A model generated the notes under the pieces. The model saw only the letters and a list, made by a program, of their open reading frames with translations, searched no databases and was not told the DNA's origin. This document shows positions 8,614-17,097 of a stretch of DNA of 64,000 nt, piece by piece. The DNA is taken from assembly GCF_023015695.1 (NCBI RefSeq), contig NZ_JALKAS010000001.1, forward strand, positions 2,232,001 to 2,296,000, given 5' to 3'. This DNA comes from Jannaschia sp. S6380. GTDB taxonomy: Bacteria; Pseudomonadota; Alphaproteobacteria; Rhodobacterales; Rhodobacteraceae. Within the stretch, counting starts at the first letter, position 1. Every line of letters starts with the position of its first letter. The position numbers and the translations under genes were made by a program.

Positions 8614-8640
8614 GGGGCCGCGCGACATCCGCGCGGCCCC
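8614..8640 (-). terminator. Intercistronic stem-loop between dctP and dctQ
   Basis: Perfect 11-bp inverted repeat GGGGCCGCGCG / CGCGCGGCCCC around a 5-base loop (8625-8629). On the transcribed strand it lies just after dctP and just before dctQ, with no T-tract. Stem-loops in this place commonly protect the upstream binding-protein mRNA or partly attenuate transcription, so binding protein is made in excess over permease. That role is inferred. Confidence 0.7.
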
Positions 8641-8658
8641 CCGCTTCGCCTTATGACG

Positions 8659-9687
8659 TCAGCCCTCGTAGGCGTCCATCAGTTCGCGGGCCTGGTCGAT
8701 CAGGGCCTGCCCGTCGATGCCCTTGCCGTCCATCTCGGCGACCCAGGCGTCATAGACGGGCTGCGCCGCGTCGACCCATTCCTGCGCCTCCTCCTCGGTC
8801 AGCGTCAGGATGGTGTTGCCCGCATCCACCGCCAGTTGGCGCGACGGCCCGTCGGCGGCCGCCTGGGTGGACCCGGCGAAGACCGAGAACTCCAGCCCCG
8901 AATTGTCGTCGATCACCTGTTTCAGATCGTCGGGCAGGCTCTCGTACTTCGCCTTGTTCATCGCCAGAACGAAGGTCACCGTGTAAAGCATGTTGCCGTC
9001 GAACTCGGTGTGGTAGGTCACCAGTTCCGGCACCTTCAGCGCCTCGGTCACCTCCCACGGCATGGTGGTCGCATCGATGACCCCCTTCGATAGTGCCTCG
9101 GGCACCGCCGGGATCGGCATGCCGACCGGCGTGGCGCCCAGCGTCTCCAGAAGCTGGTTCACCATGCGCGACGCACCGCGGACCTTGACGCCCTGCAGGT
9201 CGGCCGGCGTGCGGATCTCTTTGTCGGCATGGATCAGGCCCTGGCCGTGGACCCAGGCGCCCAGCAGGTGGACGTTCGAGAACTCCTCCTGCATCTCGGA
9301 CTCGTACATCTGCCAATAGGCACTGCTGGCGGCGCCGGCATCGGACACCATGAACGGCAGTTCAAACACCTCGGTGCGCGGATAGCGGCCGGGGGTGTAG
9401 CCGACGACGGTCCAGACCACGTCGGCCACGCCGTCGATCGCCTGATCCATCAGTTCCGGGGGCGTGCCGCCCAGCTGCATCGACGGGAAGCGCTCTACCG
9501 AGATGCGGCCCTCGCTCGCCTCCTCGACATTGTCGGCCCAGACGTCGAGGATCTGGACCGGCACGTTGGCCTGCGCGGGCAGGAACTGGTGCAGCTTCAG
9601 CGTCACCTCCTGCGCAAGCACGGGCAGCGCGGCCAGGCCGAGCGCGGCGCCGCCCAGAAGTCCGGTCAGCATACGGCGGTTCATCAT
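8659..9687 (-). CDS. dctP: TRAP transporter substrate-binding protein (DctP)
   Basis: Periplasmic binding protein of about 342 aa with an N-terminal signal peptide (NRRMLTG, then a hydrophobic stretch and cleavage near ALPVLAQ). The double-arginine start is Tat-like. The DctP/TAXI-like domain follows, including the conserved arginine region GVKVRGASRMV. The ATG at 9687 is chosen because AGGGAGG is 9 bp upstream; the ATG at 9696 directly abuts that site. It is first in the dctP-dctQ-dctM-dehydratase operon. The ligand is unknown; a carboxylate or hydroxy-amino acid fits the terminal dehydratase. Confidence 0.93.
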   Translation of the reverse strand: MMNRRMLTGLLGGAALGLAALPVLAQEVTLKLHQFLPAQANVPVQILDVWADNVEEASEGRISVERFPSMQLGGTPPELMDQAIDGVADVVWTVVGYTPGRYPRTEVFELPFMVSDAGAASSAYWQMYESEMQEEFSNVHLLGAWVHGQGLIHADKEIRTPADLQGVKVRGASRMVNQLLETLGATPVGMPIPAVPEALSKGVIDATTMPWEVTEALKVPELVTYHTEFDGNMLYTVTFVLAMNKAKYESLPDDLKQVIDDNSGLEFSVFAGSTQAAADGPSRQLAVDAGNTILTLTEEEAQEWVDAAQPVYDAWVAEMDGKGIDGQALIDQARELMDAYEG

Positions 9688-9710
9688 TGTGTTCATCCTC
9701 CCTGAACGAA

Positions 9711-9749
9711 TGTCGCGGGGACGACTCCCCCCGTCCTCCGCCCGCGACA
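9711..9749 (-). promoter_or_regulatory. Inverted repeat in the dctP leader
   Basis: TGTCGCGGG (9711-9719) and CCCGCGACA (9741-9749) form a perfect 9-bp inverted repeat 24 bp upstream of the dctP start. The 21-base interval contains further GGAC/GTCC complementarity. It could be a leader hairpin or a regulator site for the TRAP operon. No clear -35/-10 pair could be assigned. Confidence 0.4.
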
Positions 9750-9810
9750 TCAGCATGAAAACCGGATCATTGCAAAAACAAAACCGTCCAAGCGGTCGAA
9801 TATATGGGCC

Positions 9811-11871
9811 TCAGCGCCGGCCTTCGCGCAGCCAGGCGCAGGTCGCGAACCCCGCCGCCAGAAGCAGGAACAGCCAGGCCGGCACCAGCGACAGGATGCG
9901 GATATCGGCGGTCAGATAGGCGTCGCGCGGCGTCCAGCCGATCCAGCCGCGCCCGGCGGCGCGCCGCCCCTCGCGCACGGAGCGCAGGTCGGGCGCGCCG
10001 TCCTCGACGGCGATGGCGCCACCCTCCCGCGCGTCGATCGCATCGGTCAGGACGGCGTCGGTGGCGATCGTCTCCACGAATTCGCGGGGTGCGGCGGGGC
10101 CGAGGCCGATCACCGTGCTGCGCTCGCCCTCCGTCAGTCGGTAAAGTCCCTGCTCCGCCCCATCAAGGCGTCCGACGAAGCGGCCGGGCGCCTCCTCCTC
10201 CAGCGTCAGTTGGCTCTCGGTCCCGTCCGGCGCCGTGACCGTCACCGCGCCTGGCGCGTCGCCCAGCGTGCGACGGGTCACCGTGATCTCCTGCCCAAGC
10301 GCGGTCGCGGTCAGGGCCTCCTCCTCCAGCTCGGGCTCCTGCATCAGCCAGTGGGCCAGACGGCGCAGAAGCTCGGCCTGCGGCCCACCGCCCTCGAACC
10401 CGCGATCCCAGAGCCAGGCGTGATCCGATCCCAGCAACGCGACGCGCCCCGCCTTGACCCGGTTGAGGATCAGGAGCGGTTCCGCATCGGCGCCGTCCAT
10501 GACGGTCTGCGTGTCGGGCAGGGTCTCGACCTGCACCTGACGGAACCAGCGGCCCCAGGGCGCGCCGTCCTCGCCGTAATCGTCGGGCAGGCCCTCGGTC
10601 ACCGGATGCTTGGCCCCAAGGTCCGAGATCGCGGGCAGAAACCCCTCGTCAAGCACGATGGCCGTGGGCCGCGCGGGCAGGATCGGCGCCAGCGGCGAAC
10701 GATAGATGCTGTCGGCGGACGCGAAATCGGGCCCCGCCGCGACCAGCAGCGCGCCGCCCTGTTCGACGTATTGGCGGACATTGTCGAGGTAGATCGACGG
10801 CAGGATGCCGCGCCGCTGGTAGCGGTCGAAGATGATCAGGTCGAACTCGTCGATCTTGTCGGAGAAGAGCTCGCGCGTCGGAAAGGCGATCAGGCTCAGC
10901 TCCGTCACGGGAACGCCATCCTGCTTGCCCGGCGGCCGCAGGATGGTGAAATGGACGAGGTCGACCGCCGAATCCGCCTTGAGCAGGTTGCGCCAGGTCC
11001 GCTGCCCCGGATGCGGCTCTCCCGAGACCAGAAGCACGCGCAGGCGGTCGCGCACGCCGTTGATCTGGACGATCGCGGCATTGTTGCGGTCGGTCAGCTC
11101 GCCCTCGGCCTCCGGCACGCGGAACTCGATCACGTTGCGGCCGCCATGCGGCAGGACCACGGGCAGTTGCAGATCCTCGCCCACCGGGATGCGATAGGCA
11201 CGTGGCTGGCCGCCATCGATGGCCAGGACGATATCGGCGGTGTCGGCGATTCCGTCGGGTACGTCGCCCTGATCCTCGATCCGCAGGGTGATCGTGAATT
11301 CCTCGTCGAGGATCGCGAAGCTGGGCGCGTTCGACACGATCAGGCGCCGGTCCCAGTCGGTGTCGCGCCCGGTCCGCAACAGATGCAGCGGCGCCGGCAG
11401 ATCGGGCGCGGCACCCGCGTCATGCACCCGCCCGTCCGAGATGACGACGGCCCCGGCGACACGGTCGCGCGGCACCTCGGCCAGCATCTCCGACAGGGCG
11501 GCCATGACCAGCGTTCCCTCGTCGCCCTCGCCGTCGACCACGCGCGCGACGCGGGTGTCGAGCCCATCGGCCCGCGCCTCGTCCAACAGGTCGGCCAGGG
11601 CGGCCTCGGTCTGGTCGCGGCGGTCGGAGAGGCCCTGGCTCGCGCTCTCGTCCACCGCGATCAGCAGGATGTCGGACAGTGGCTCCCGATCCTCGGTCTG
11701 CAGGCTCGGGTCCAGCAACGCCGCGGCCAGCACGCCCACGCCCAGCGCGCGCAGCCACCAGCCCGGCAGGCCCCGGAACGCCGCCAGGAGGCAGGCCAGC
11801 AGCGCGATGGCGACCAGCCCCGCGATCAGGGGCCATGGCAGCATCGGGTCGAGGATGATCTGGCGCGTCAT
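9811..11871 (-). CDS. Large membrane protein with VWA-like and glutamine-amidotransferase-like regions
   Basis: A 686-aa protein with two N-terminal membrane helices (about residues 12-55) and a C-terminal helix (about 662-682) just before an RREGRR-like tail. The intervening periplasmic part has a VWA-like start (DILLIAVDESASQGL near 68) and a central class-I amidotransferase-fold section (DLIIFDRYQRRGILPS). It lacks obvious amidotransferase catalytic residues. It starts 1 bp after the DUF4159 gene and is the last gene of the moxR cluster. Such proteins are Bat-like partners of MoxR ATPases, probably in metalloenzyme or envelope-complex assembly. The specific function is unknown. Confidence 0.8.
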   Translation of the reverse strand: MTRQIILDPMLPWPLIAGLVAIALLACLLAAFRGLPGWWLRALGVGVLAAALLDPSLQTEDREPLSDILLIAVDESASQGLSDRRDQTEAALADLLDEARADGLDTRVARVVDGEGDEGTLVMAALSEMLAEVPRDRVAGAVVISDGRVHDAGAAPDLPAPLHLLRTGRDTDWDRRLIVSNAPSFAILDEEFTITLRIEDQGDVPDGIADTADIVLAIDGGQPRAYRIPVGEDLQLPVVLPHGGRNVIEFRVPEAEGELTDRNNAAIVQINGVRDRLRVLLVSGEPHPGQRTWRNLLKADSAVDLVHFTILRPPGKQDGVPVTELSLIAFPTRELFSDKIDEFDLIIFDRYQRRGILPSIYLDNVRQYVEQGGALLVAAGPDFASADSIYRSPLAPILPARPTAIVLDEGFLPAISDLGAKHPVTEGLPDDYGEDGAPWGRWFRQVQVETLPDTQTVMDGADAEPLLILNRVKAGRVALLGSDHAWLWDRGFEGGGPQAELLRRLAHWLMQEPELEEEALTATALGQEITVTRRTLGDAPGAVTVTAPDGTESQLTLEEEAPGRFVGRLDGAEQGLYRLTEGERSTVIGLGPAAPREFVETIATDAVLTDAIDAREGGAIAVEDGAPDLRSVREGRRAAGRGWIGWTPRDAYLTADIRILSLVPAWLFLLLAAGFATCAWLREGRR

Positions 11872-11872
11872 G

Positions 11873-14572
11873 TCAGTTCCCCAGCCGGTCGAGCAGGGCG
11901 GGCACGTGCACCTGGTCGGATTTGTAGTTGCCCGACAGGACGTGCATCACAAGGTTCACGCCGAAGCGATAGGCGATCTCGCGCTGCTGTTCGCCGGCAT
12001 AGCCGCGGCCCACGGGCAGGAGCGCGCGGCCGCCCTGATCGACGGCCCAGGCGGCAGCCCAGTCGTTGGCGCCGATCACCACAGGCGTCACGCCGTCGTT
12101 CAGGTTGCGGAAGGGCATGCCCTCCACCGCCTCCTCGGGCGGGGCGGCCTCGATCCAGACGTCGCGCGAATTGTAGCGGCCCGGGTAATCCTGAAGCAGA
12201 TAGAAGGCGCGCGTCATGACGTGATCGTCGGGCAGCGGCTCCAGCGGCGGGATATCGAGCGGCGCGGCCAGATCGCGCAGGCGCTGCGAGGCGGGCGAGG
12301 AGGAGCCGAAGCCGCCCAGATCGGCGTCGCGGGTGTCGAACACGATCATGCCGCCGCCGCGAAGGTAGCGGTTCAGGCGCGCATAGGCCTCGTCCGACGG
12401 CGTCGGCTGCGCCTCGGTCACGGGCCAGTAGAGGAGCGGATAGAAGGCCAGCTCGTCCGTTTCCAGATCGACGCCGCGCGGCGCCTCCGGCTCGACCGAG
12501 GTGCGCTGTGTCAGGACGGTGGACAGCCCGCGAAGCCCGGCCTCGGATACCTCGTCGAGGGAAGGATCACCGGTGCGGACATAGGCCAGCGCGACCTCGG
12601 ACGGGACGCCGGCATTGCCGTCCTGCGCGCGCGCCTCGGGCGGCGTCGACAGGAGCATCAGGCCCGCCAGCATCGCGACCGCCCCCCGCCGCAGCCGTCC
12701 GCCCAACCAGAGCGACGCGATCGCATCGAGCGTCAGCAGCAACAGCGCCGCCGCCAGCAGCCAGGGCGTCAGGTTCGTCTCGGCCTCGCGCGTCAGCCCC
12801 TCAATCGCGGTGCCGGCGGGCCAGGTCGCGGTGGCCAGCGTGGCGCCGGAGGCGAGGACGTTGACGGCCAGGCTCTGCCCCGGCCCCTCGTAGACGCCCG
12901 GCGGCAGGTCGGGGGACGGCACCGGGTCGACGATGCTCTCGCCTGGAATGCCGGCCAAAGTGCCCGCGTCGCGCGCCGTGCCGAACCCGTCGAGGACGAC
13001 GCGCGGCACCCAGGTCGTGCCCTCCAGCGCCTCGGCCGAAAGCGCCGCGGGACGGGTGGAGACGGCCAGCCGTTCCAGCATCTGCACGAACAGGCCCGAA
13101 AGCGGCAGGTTCGACCATTCGGCATTGGCGGTCACATGGAACAGCACGACCTGCCCCTGCCCCACCGGCTTGCGCGTCACCAGCGGCGTGCCGTCGGCCA
13201 GCGCGGCCAGCGTGCGGTCGGCCAGCGTCGGGTCGGGCTGCGCGACGATCTGGCTGGTCACCGAAACCTCGCCGGTGACGTCGAGGCCGAAGAAGGGCGA
13301 CGCCTCGTCGAACGGGCGCAATATCTTGGGTTCCCCCCAGGACAGCGCGCCCCCCACCGTGCGCCCACCCGAGCGCAGGCGGACCGGCATCAGCGGATCT
13401 TCCTCCGCACGCGAGATGTCGGAGGCGGCGAGGCGCGGTCCGGCGAAGCGCAAAAGGAGTCCCCCGCCGTCGACCCATTCGGTGACGTCCTGCGTCTCGG
13501 CCGGGGACAGGCGGGCGACGTCGGCCATGACCAGAACGTCCGGGTTCGCCGGCAGGAGCGTGGCCAGATCGCCCTCGATCAGATCGGCCGTCGGCTCCAG
13601 CGCGCGGCGCAGGTAGTAGAGCGGCGAGAGCAGGTCCTGCGACTCATCTTCGGCCTGCGTCAGGAGCGCGACCTCGCGCCGGGCGAGGCTGTCGTCAGTC
13701 AGGCTGATCGCGCCGGCGCTCCGCTCGCCCGCGATCTCGAACCGGGCGACGCGGTTGCGCAGCTCGGGCGGCAGGGACAGCTGCACCTCCGCCGCGTCCG
13801 CGCCGGCCTCGAACGTTGCGGTGGCGACGCCAAGCTGTGTCAGCGCGCCGTTCGGGCCGGGGCCGATGGCGCGCAGGTCGACGCCGCGCGCGGTCGTGTC
13901 TCCGGCGCGGACGGCCCGTAGGGTGATCAGTCCGTCCGCATAGGTCGCGGGCGTCAGGCCCAGAACGGGGCGCGTGCTTTCGATCACGCGGGCGGGCAGG
14001 GCATCGCGCCCGTCGCGGGCCAGGCCGTCGGAGACCCAGACGACCTCCGCCCCGTCCAGATCCAGCTCGGACAGTCCGGCATAGTCCGGCGCCCAGGCGC
14101 GCGGTGTGACGGAAGGCAGACGCTCCACCCAGGCGGCGGCAGATTGCCACGGGATCTCGTCGGGCAGCGGGTCGGTCAGGGGCAGCACGGCGGCCAGACG
14201 CCCGGCGCGGGCGGCATCGCGCAGCATCTGTTCCACCTTGGCGGTGCGCGCGGGCCAGTCGCGGGCAGAAGCCCAGCTCGCATCCATCACGATGAGCAGC
14301 GGGCCGGCGCCGGTGCCCGCCTGACGCGGGTTCAGGACCGGCCCGGCGAACCCCACGATCACCGCCGCGAGCGCCAGCATCCGCAGCGCCAGGAGCCACC
14401 ATGGCGTCGTCGCGGTCTGGCTTTCGTCGTCCTTCAGGCCGAGCAGCAGCACGATGCCCGGAAACCGCCGCCGGATCGGTGCGGGCGGCACCGCGCGCAG
14501 CAGCCACCACAGGATCGGCAGCAGCAACAGCCCCAACAGCAGGAGCGGCGCGGTGAAGGCCAGCGCGCTCAC
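11873..14572 (-). CDS. DUF4159 / BatA-like membrane protein
   Basis: An 899-aa protein starting with GTG at 14572, which overlaps the DUF58 stop as GTGA. An upstream in-frame extension is not needed. The N terminus carries the BatA-type hydrophobic hairpin (about residues 4-22 and 55-75). The middle is VWA-like (LLIVMDASWASARDW). A further membrane segment lies near residue 640. The C-terminal quarter is a DUF4159 domain (VALAYVRTGDPSLDEVSEAG and MIVFDTRDADLG). It belongs to the moxR-DUF58-DUF4159 cluster. The role is likely envelope-associated, but no substrate is known. Confidence 0.88.
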   Translation of the reverse strand: MSALAFTAPLLLLGLLLLPILWWLLRAVPPAPIRRRFPGIVLLLGLKDDESQTATTPWWLLALRMLALAAVIVGFAGPVLNPRQAGTGAGPLLIVMDASWASARDWPARTAKVEQMLRDAARAGRLAAVLPLTDPLPDEIPWQSAAAWVERLPSVTPRAWAPDYAGLSELDLDGAEVVWVSDGLARDGRDALPARVIESTRPVLGLTPATYADGLITLRAVRAGDTTARGVDLRAIGPGPNGALTQLGVATATFEAGADAAEVQLSLPPELRNRVARFEIAGERSAGAISLTDDSLARREVALLTQAEDESQDLLSPLYYLRRALEPTADLIEGDLATLLPANPDVLVMADVARLSPAETQDVTEWVDGGGLLLRFAGPRLAASDISRAEEDPLMPVRLRSGGRTVGGALSWGEPKILRPFDEASPFFGLDVTGEVSVTSQIVAQPDPTLADRTLAALADGTPLVTRKPVGQGQVVLFHVTANAEWSNLPLSGLFVQMLERLAVSTRPAALSAEALEGTTWVPRVVLDGFGTARDAGTLAGIPGESIVDPVPSPDLPPGVYEGPGQSLAVNVLASGATLATATWPAGTAIEGLTREAETNLTPWLLAAALLLLTLDAIASLWLGGRLRRGAVAMLAGLMLLSTPPEARAQDGNAGVPSEVALAYVRTGDPSLDEVSEAGLRGLSTVLTQRTSVEPEAPRGVDLETDELAFYPLLYWPVTEAQPTPSDEAYARLNRYLRGGGMIVFDTRDADLGGFGSSSPASQRLRDLAAPLDIPPLEPLPDDHVMTRAFYLLQDYPGRYNSRDVWIEAAPPEEAVEGMPFRNLNDGVTPVVIGANDWAAAWAVDQGGRALLPVGRGYAGEQQREIAYRFGVNLVMHVLSGNYKSDQVHVPALLDRLGN

Positions 14573-15456
14573 CGTCCGCGTTCCAGCACGGTGTAGAGCG
14601 ACAGGAGCGCCGCCTCGGCCGATGCATCGGTATGGTGCAGATGGAACCGCCAGCCGGTTCGGGCGCACAGGTCGCGCAGCGCCGCGCGCCGCGTCGCCAG
14701 CCGGTCGAGGTAGTCCTCGCGCAGGCGCCCGGCCTTCAGCGTCTCGAACCGGACGGCGCCGGACATGCTCTCGAACACGGTGCGGCCGTCATAGGGGAAC
14801 GCCTCCTCCTCGGGGTCGAGGATCTGGACCAGCACGCCGCGCACGCCCCGGTCGGCGGCGGCGGTCAGCGCCTCGGCCACCGGCTCAGGCGGGCCCAGGA
14901 AGTCCGACAGAAACACCGCGCGCGATCCCATCGGCATCACCCGGGGACGCGGCGCGCCGTAATCGGGCACCTCGCCCCCCTCCATCAGCGCGTCGGCCAT
15001 GCGGATCAACTGCGCACGCCCGCCGCGCGGCGGCTCGGGCAGCGCGGCGAGGCCGGTCCGCTCGCCGGCCTTCACGGCCAGCACGGCAAGCGCCAGCGCC
15101 AACGTCTGCGCCCGGCGCAGCTTGGACGGGCGTCCGGCGGCGGCGAAGGACATCGATGCCGCGTCGTCGACCCACAGCATCAGTGTCTGCGCCGCCTGCC
15201 ACTCGGTCTCGCGCACGTAGTGCGCGTCGCCGCGCGCCGATTGCCGCCAGTCGATGGCGCGGCGCGCATCGCCCGGCTGCGCCGACCGGAACTGCCAGAA
15301 TGCGTCGCCGGGACCGGCCCGCTTGCGGCCATGTTCGCCGAGAAGGATCGTCGCGGCCAGCCGCTCGGCCGACATCAGAAGGCCCGGCAGCCCGGCGGCG
15401 ATGCCCTCGGACCGGGCGCGCAGGGTCGCCGGCGTATGGAGCGTCTCGCCCGCCAA
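14569..15456 (-). CDS. DUF58 domain-containing protein
   Basis: A 295-aa DUF58 protein, the usual partner of MoxR ATPases. The conserved DUF58 region includes RAIDWRQSARGDAHYVRETE (near residues 63-82), followed by a VWA-like fold with MLWVDDAASMS. The start is TTG at 15456, 5 bp after the moxR stop; no ATG is available nearby. The stop overlaps the next gene's GTG. The family probably assembles with MoxR for chaperone-like or maturation activity. It is soluble here, with no convincing membrane helix. Confidence 0.9.
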   Translation of the reverse strand: MAGETLHTPATLRARSEGIAAGLPGLLMSAERLAATILLGEHGRKRAGPGDAFWQFRSAQPGDARRAIDWRQSARGDAHYVRETEWQAAQTLMLWVDDAASMSFAAAGRPSKLRRAQTLALALAVLAVKAGERTGLAALPEPPRGGRAQLIRMADALMEGGEVPDYGAPRPRVMPMGSRAVFLSDFLGPPEPVAEALTAAADRGVRGVLVQILDPEEEAFPYDGRTVFESMSGAVRFETLKAGRLREDYLDRLATRRAALRDLCARTGWRFHLHHTDASAEAALLSLYTVLERGR

Positions 15457-15461
15457 ACCGT

Positions 15462-16463
15462 CTAGGCCGCCCGTTCGACGCGGGTGACGCGGGCCGTGAC
15501 CTCGTCGATCACCTCGTCCAGCACGACCCCCTCGGCGCGCGCGGCGAAGGACAGCGCCATGCGGTGCCCCAGAACGGGCCGCGCGAGGCGGGACACGTCG
15601 GAGGCGTCGGGCGCCAGCCGTCCCTCCAACAGGGCCTGGGCGCGCGCCAGCAACATCAGCGCCTGCGCGGCGCGGGGTCCGGGGCCCCAGGCGACGTGAC
15701 GGCGCACGGCATCCGGCGCGTCCGTCCCATCCGGCCGGCAGGCCCGCACCAGGTCGAGGATCAGGTCCACCACGCTGTCGCCCACCGGCATCCGCCGCAC
15801 AACACCCTGCGCGGCGATCAGGGCGGCGGGATCGAAGACCGCCAGCGCTTCGGCCTCGGTCGCGCCGGTGGTGGCCAGCACGATGTCGCGTTCGGTGTCG
15901 CGGTCGGGATAGGCCACGTCGATCTTGACGAGGAACCGGTCCAGCTGCGCCTCGGGCAGGGGATAGGTCCCCTCCTGCTCGATCGGATTCTGCGTGGCCA
16001 GCACGTGGAACGGGGCGGGCAGCCTGCGGGTCTGGCCGGCCACGGTCACCTCGCGCTCCTGCATGGCCTGCAGAAGCGCCGATTGGGTGCGGGGACTGGC
16101 GCGGTTGATCTCGTCGGCCATCAGCAGCTGGGCGAAGATCGGCCCCTCGATATAGCGGAACGCGCGGCTGCCATCGGGGCCGGTCTCCAGCACTTCGGAG
16201 CCCAGGATGTCGGCGGGCATCAGATCGGGCGTGAACTGGATGCGGCTGCCCTGCAGGCCCATCACCGTGGCCAGCGTCTCGACCAGCCGCGTCTTGCCAA
16301 GACCGGGCAGACCCATCAGCAGTGCGTGCCCCCCCGACAGCATCGCCGCCAGCGAAAGCTCCACCACGCGGTCCTGGCCGATGATGCGGGTGGCGACGGC
16401 CTGCCGCGCCTCGCCCAGCCTGAGGCCCAGGCTCTCGATTTCGGCTAGAAGATCATCGGCCAT
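15462..16463 (-). CDS. moxR: MoxR family AAA+ ATPase
   Basis: A 333-aa AAA-type ATPase. Walker A is GLPGLGKTR (about residues 45-53), Walker B is LLMADEINR (about 112-120), and sensor-type segments include LATQNPIEQEGTYPLPEAQLD. The ATG at 16463 gives the usual MoxR length; the longer frame upstream has no family similarity. The MoxR-DUF58-DUF4159-VWA order suggests an ATP-driven chaperone system that acts with the three downstream proteins. It is divergent from the DUF1285 gene across 67 bp. Confidence 0.95.
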   Translation of the reverse strand: MADDLLAEIESLGLRLGEARQAVATRIIGQDRVVELSLAAMLSGGHALLMGLPGLGKTRLVETLATVMGLQGSRIQFTPDLMPADILGSEVLETGPDGSRAFRYIEGPIFAQLLMADEINRASPRTQSALLQAMQEREVTVAGQTRRLPAPFHVLATQNPIEQEGTYPLPEAQLDRFLVKIDVAYPDRDTERDIVLATTGATEAEALAVFDPAALIAAQGVVRRMPVGDSVVDLILDLVRACRPDGTDAPDAVRRHVAWGPGPRAAQALMLLARAQALLEGRLAPDASDVSRLARPVLGHRMALSFAARAEGVVLDEVIDEVTARVTRVERAA

Positions 16464-16530
16464 TGCATTGCTCCCGCCCGGGTTGTCTGTTGATCTTAGG
16501 TATGGCTGACGGATCGGGGGGCAAAGGGCA

Positions 16531-17097
16531 ATGGGCGGACAAGATCGCGTGACCTCCTCGGCGGCGTTCCTGCAATCGGCGCAGGCCGCCGCTGGCAAGA
16601 GCGCCAAGGGGCCGCCGCCGGTGCATCTGTGGGACCCGCCCTATTGCGGCGAGATCGACATCACCATCAAGCGCGACGGCACCTGGATCCATGAGGGCAC
16701 GCCGATCGGGCGGCCCGCGCTCGTGCGACTCTTCGCCTCGATCCTGAAGAAGGAGGGGGACCGGCATTTCCTGGTCACCCCGGTCGAGAAGGTGGGCCTC
16801 ACCGTCGAAGACACGCCTTTCGTCGCCATCGACTTCGAGGTGGCCGACGGCGTCGTCACCTTCGAGACCAATGTCGGCGACCGCGTGGCGGCCGGACCCG
16901 AACACCCGATCCGCGTCGATCTAGCCGAAGACGGCGAACCCGCCCCCTATGTCGAAGTGCGTCGGGGTCTGGAGGCGTTGATCGACCGCAAGTCCTTCTA
17001 CCGCCTGGTGGAGCTGGGCGAGCGGTCCGGGGGCCAGTTCGGCATCCGATCCGGCGGCACGTTCTTCGCGATCATCGACGCCGACGCCCTGGGCTAG
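16531..17097 (+). CDS. DUF1285 domain-containing protein
   Basis: A 188-aa protein of the DUF1285 family. The diagnostic stretch is VHLWDPPYCGEIDITIKRDG (about residues 31-50), followed by WIHEGTPIGR and later ALIDRKSFYRLVELGE. There is no signal peptide or membrane segment. Its biochemical function is not established. In related bacteria it often sits directly beside the moxR cluster, as here. Its 3' end overlaps the convergent phosphotransferase gene by 26 bp. Confidence 0.92.
   Translation: MGGQDRVTSSAAFLQSAQAAAGKSAKGPPPVHLWDPPYCGEIDITIKRDGTWIHEGTPIGRPALVRLFASILKKEGDRHFLVTPVEKVGLTVEDTPFVAIDFEVADGVVTFETNVGDRVAAGPEHPIRVDLAEDGEPAPYVEVRRGLEALIDRKSFYRLVELGERSGGQFGIRSGGTFFAIIDADALG

Noticed and set aside
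10210..13921. Two long plus-strand frames of 669 and 877 codons opposite the DUF4159 and VWA-like genes
   Set aside because: Composition is typical of antisense frames in high-G+C genes; the minus-strand genes have signature motifs and tight coupling.
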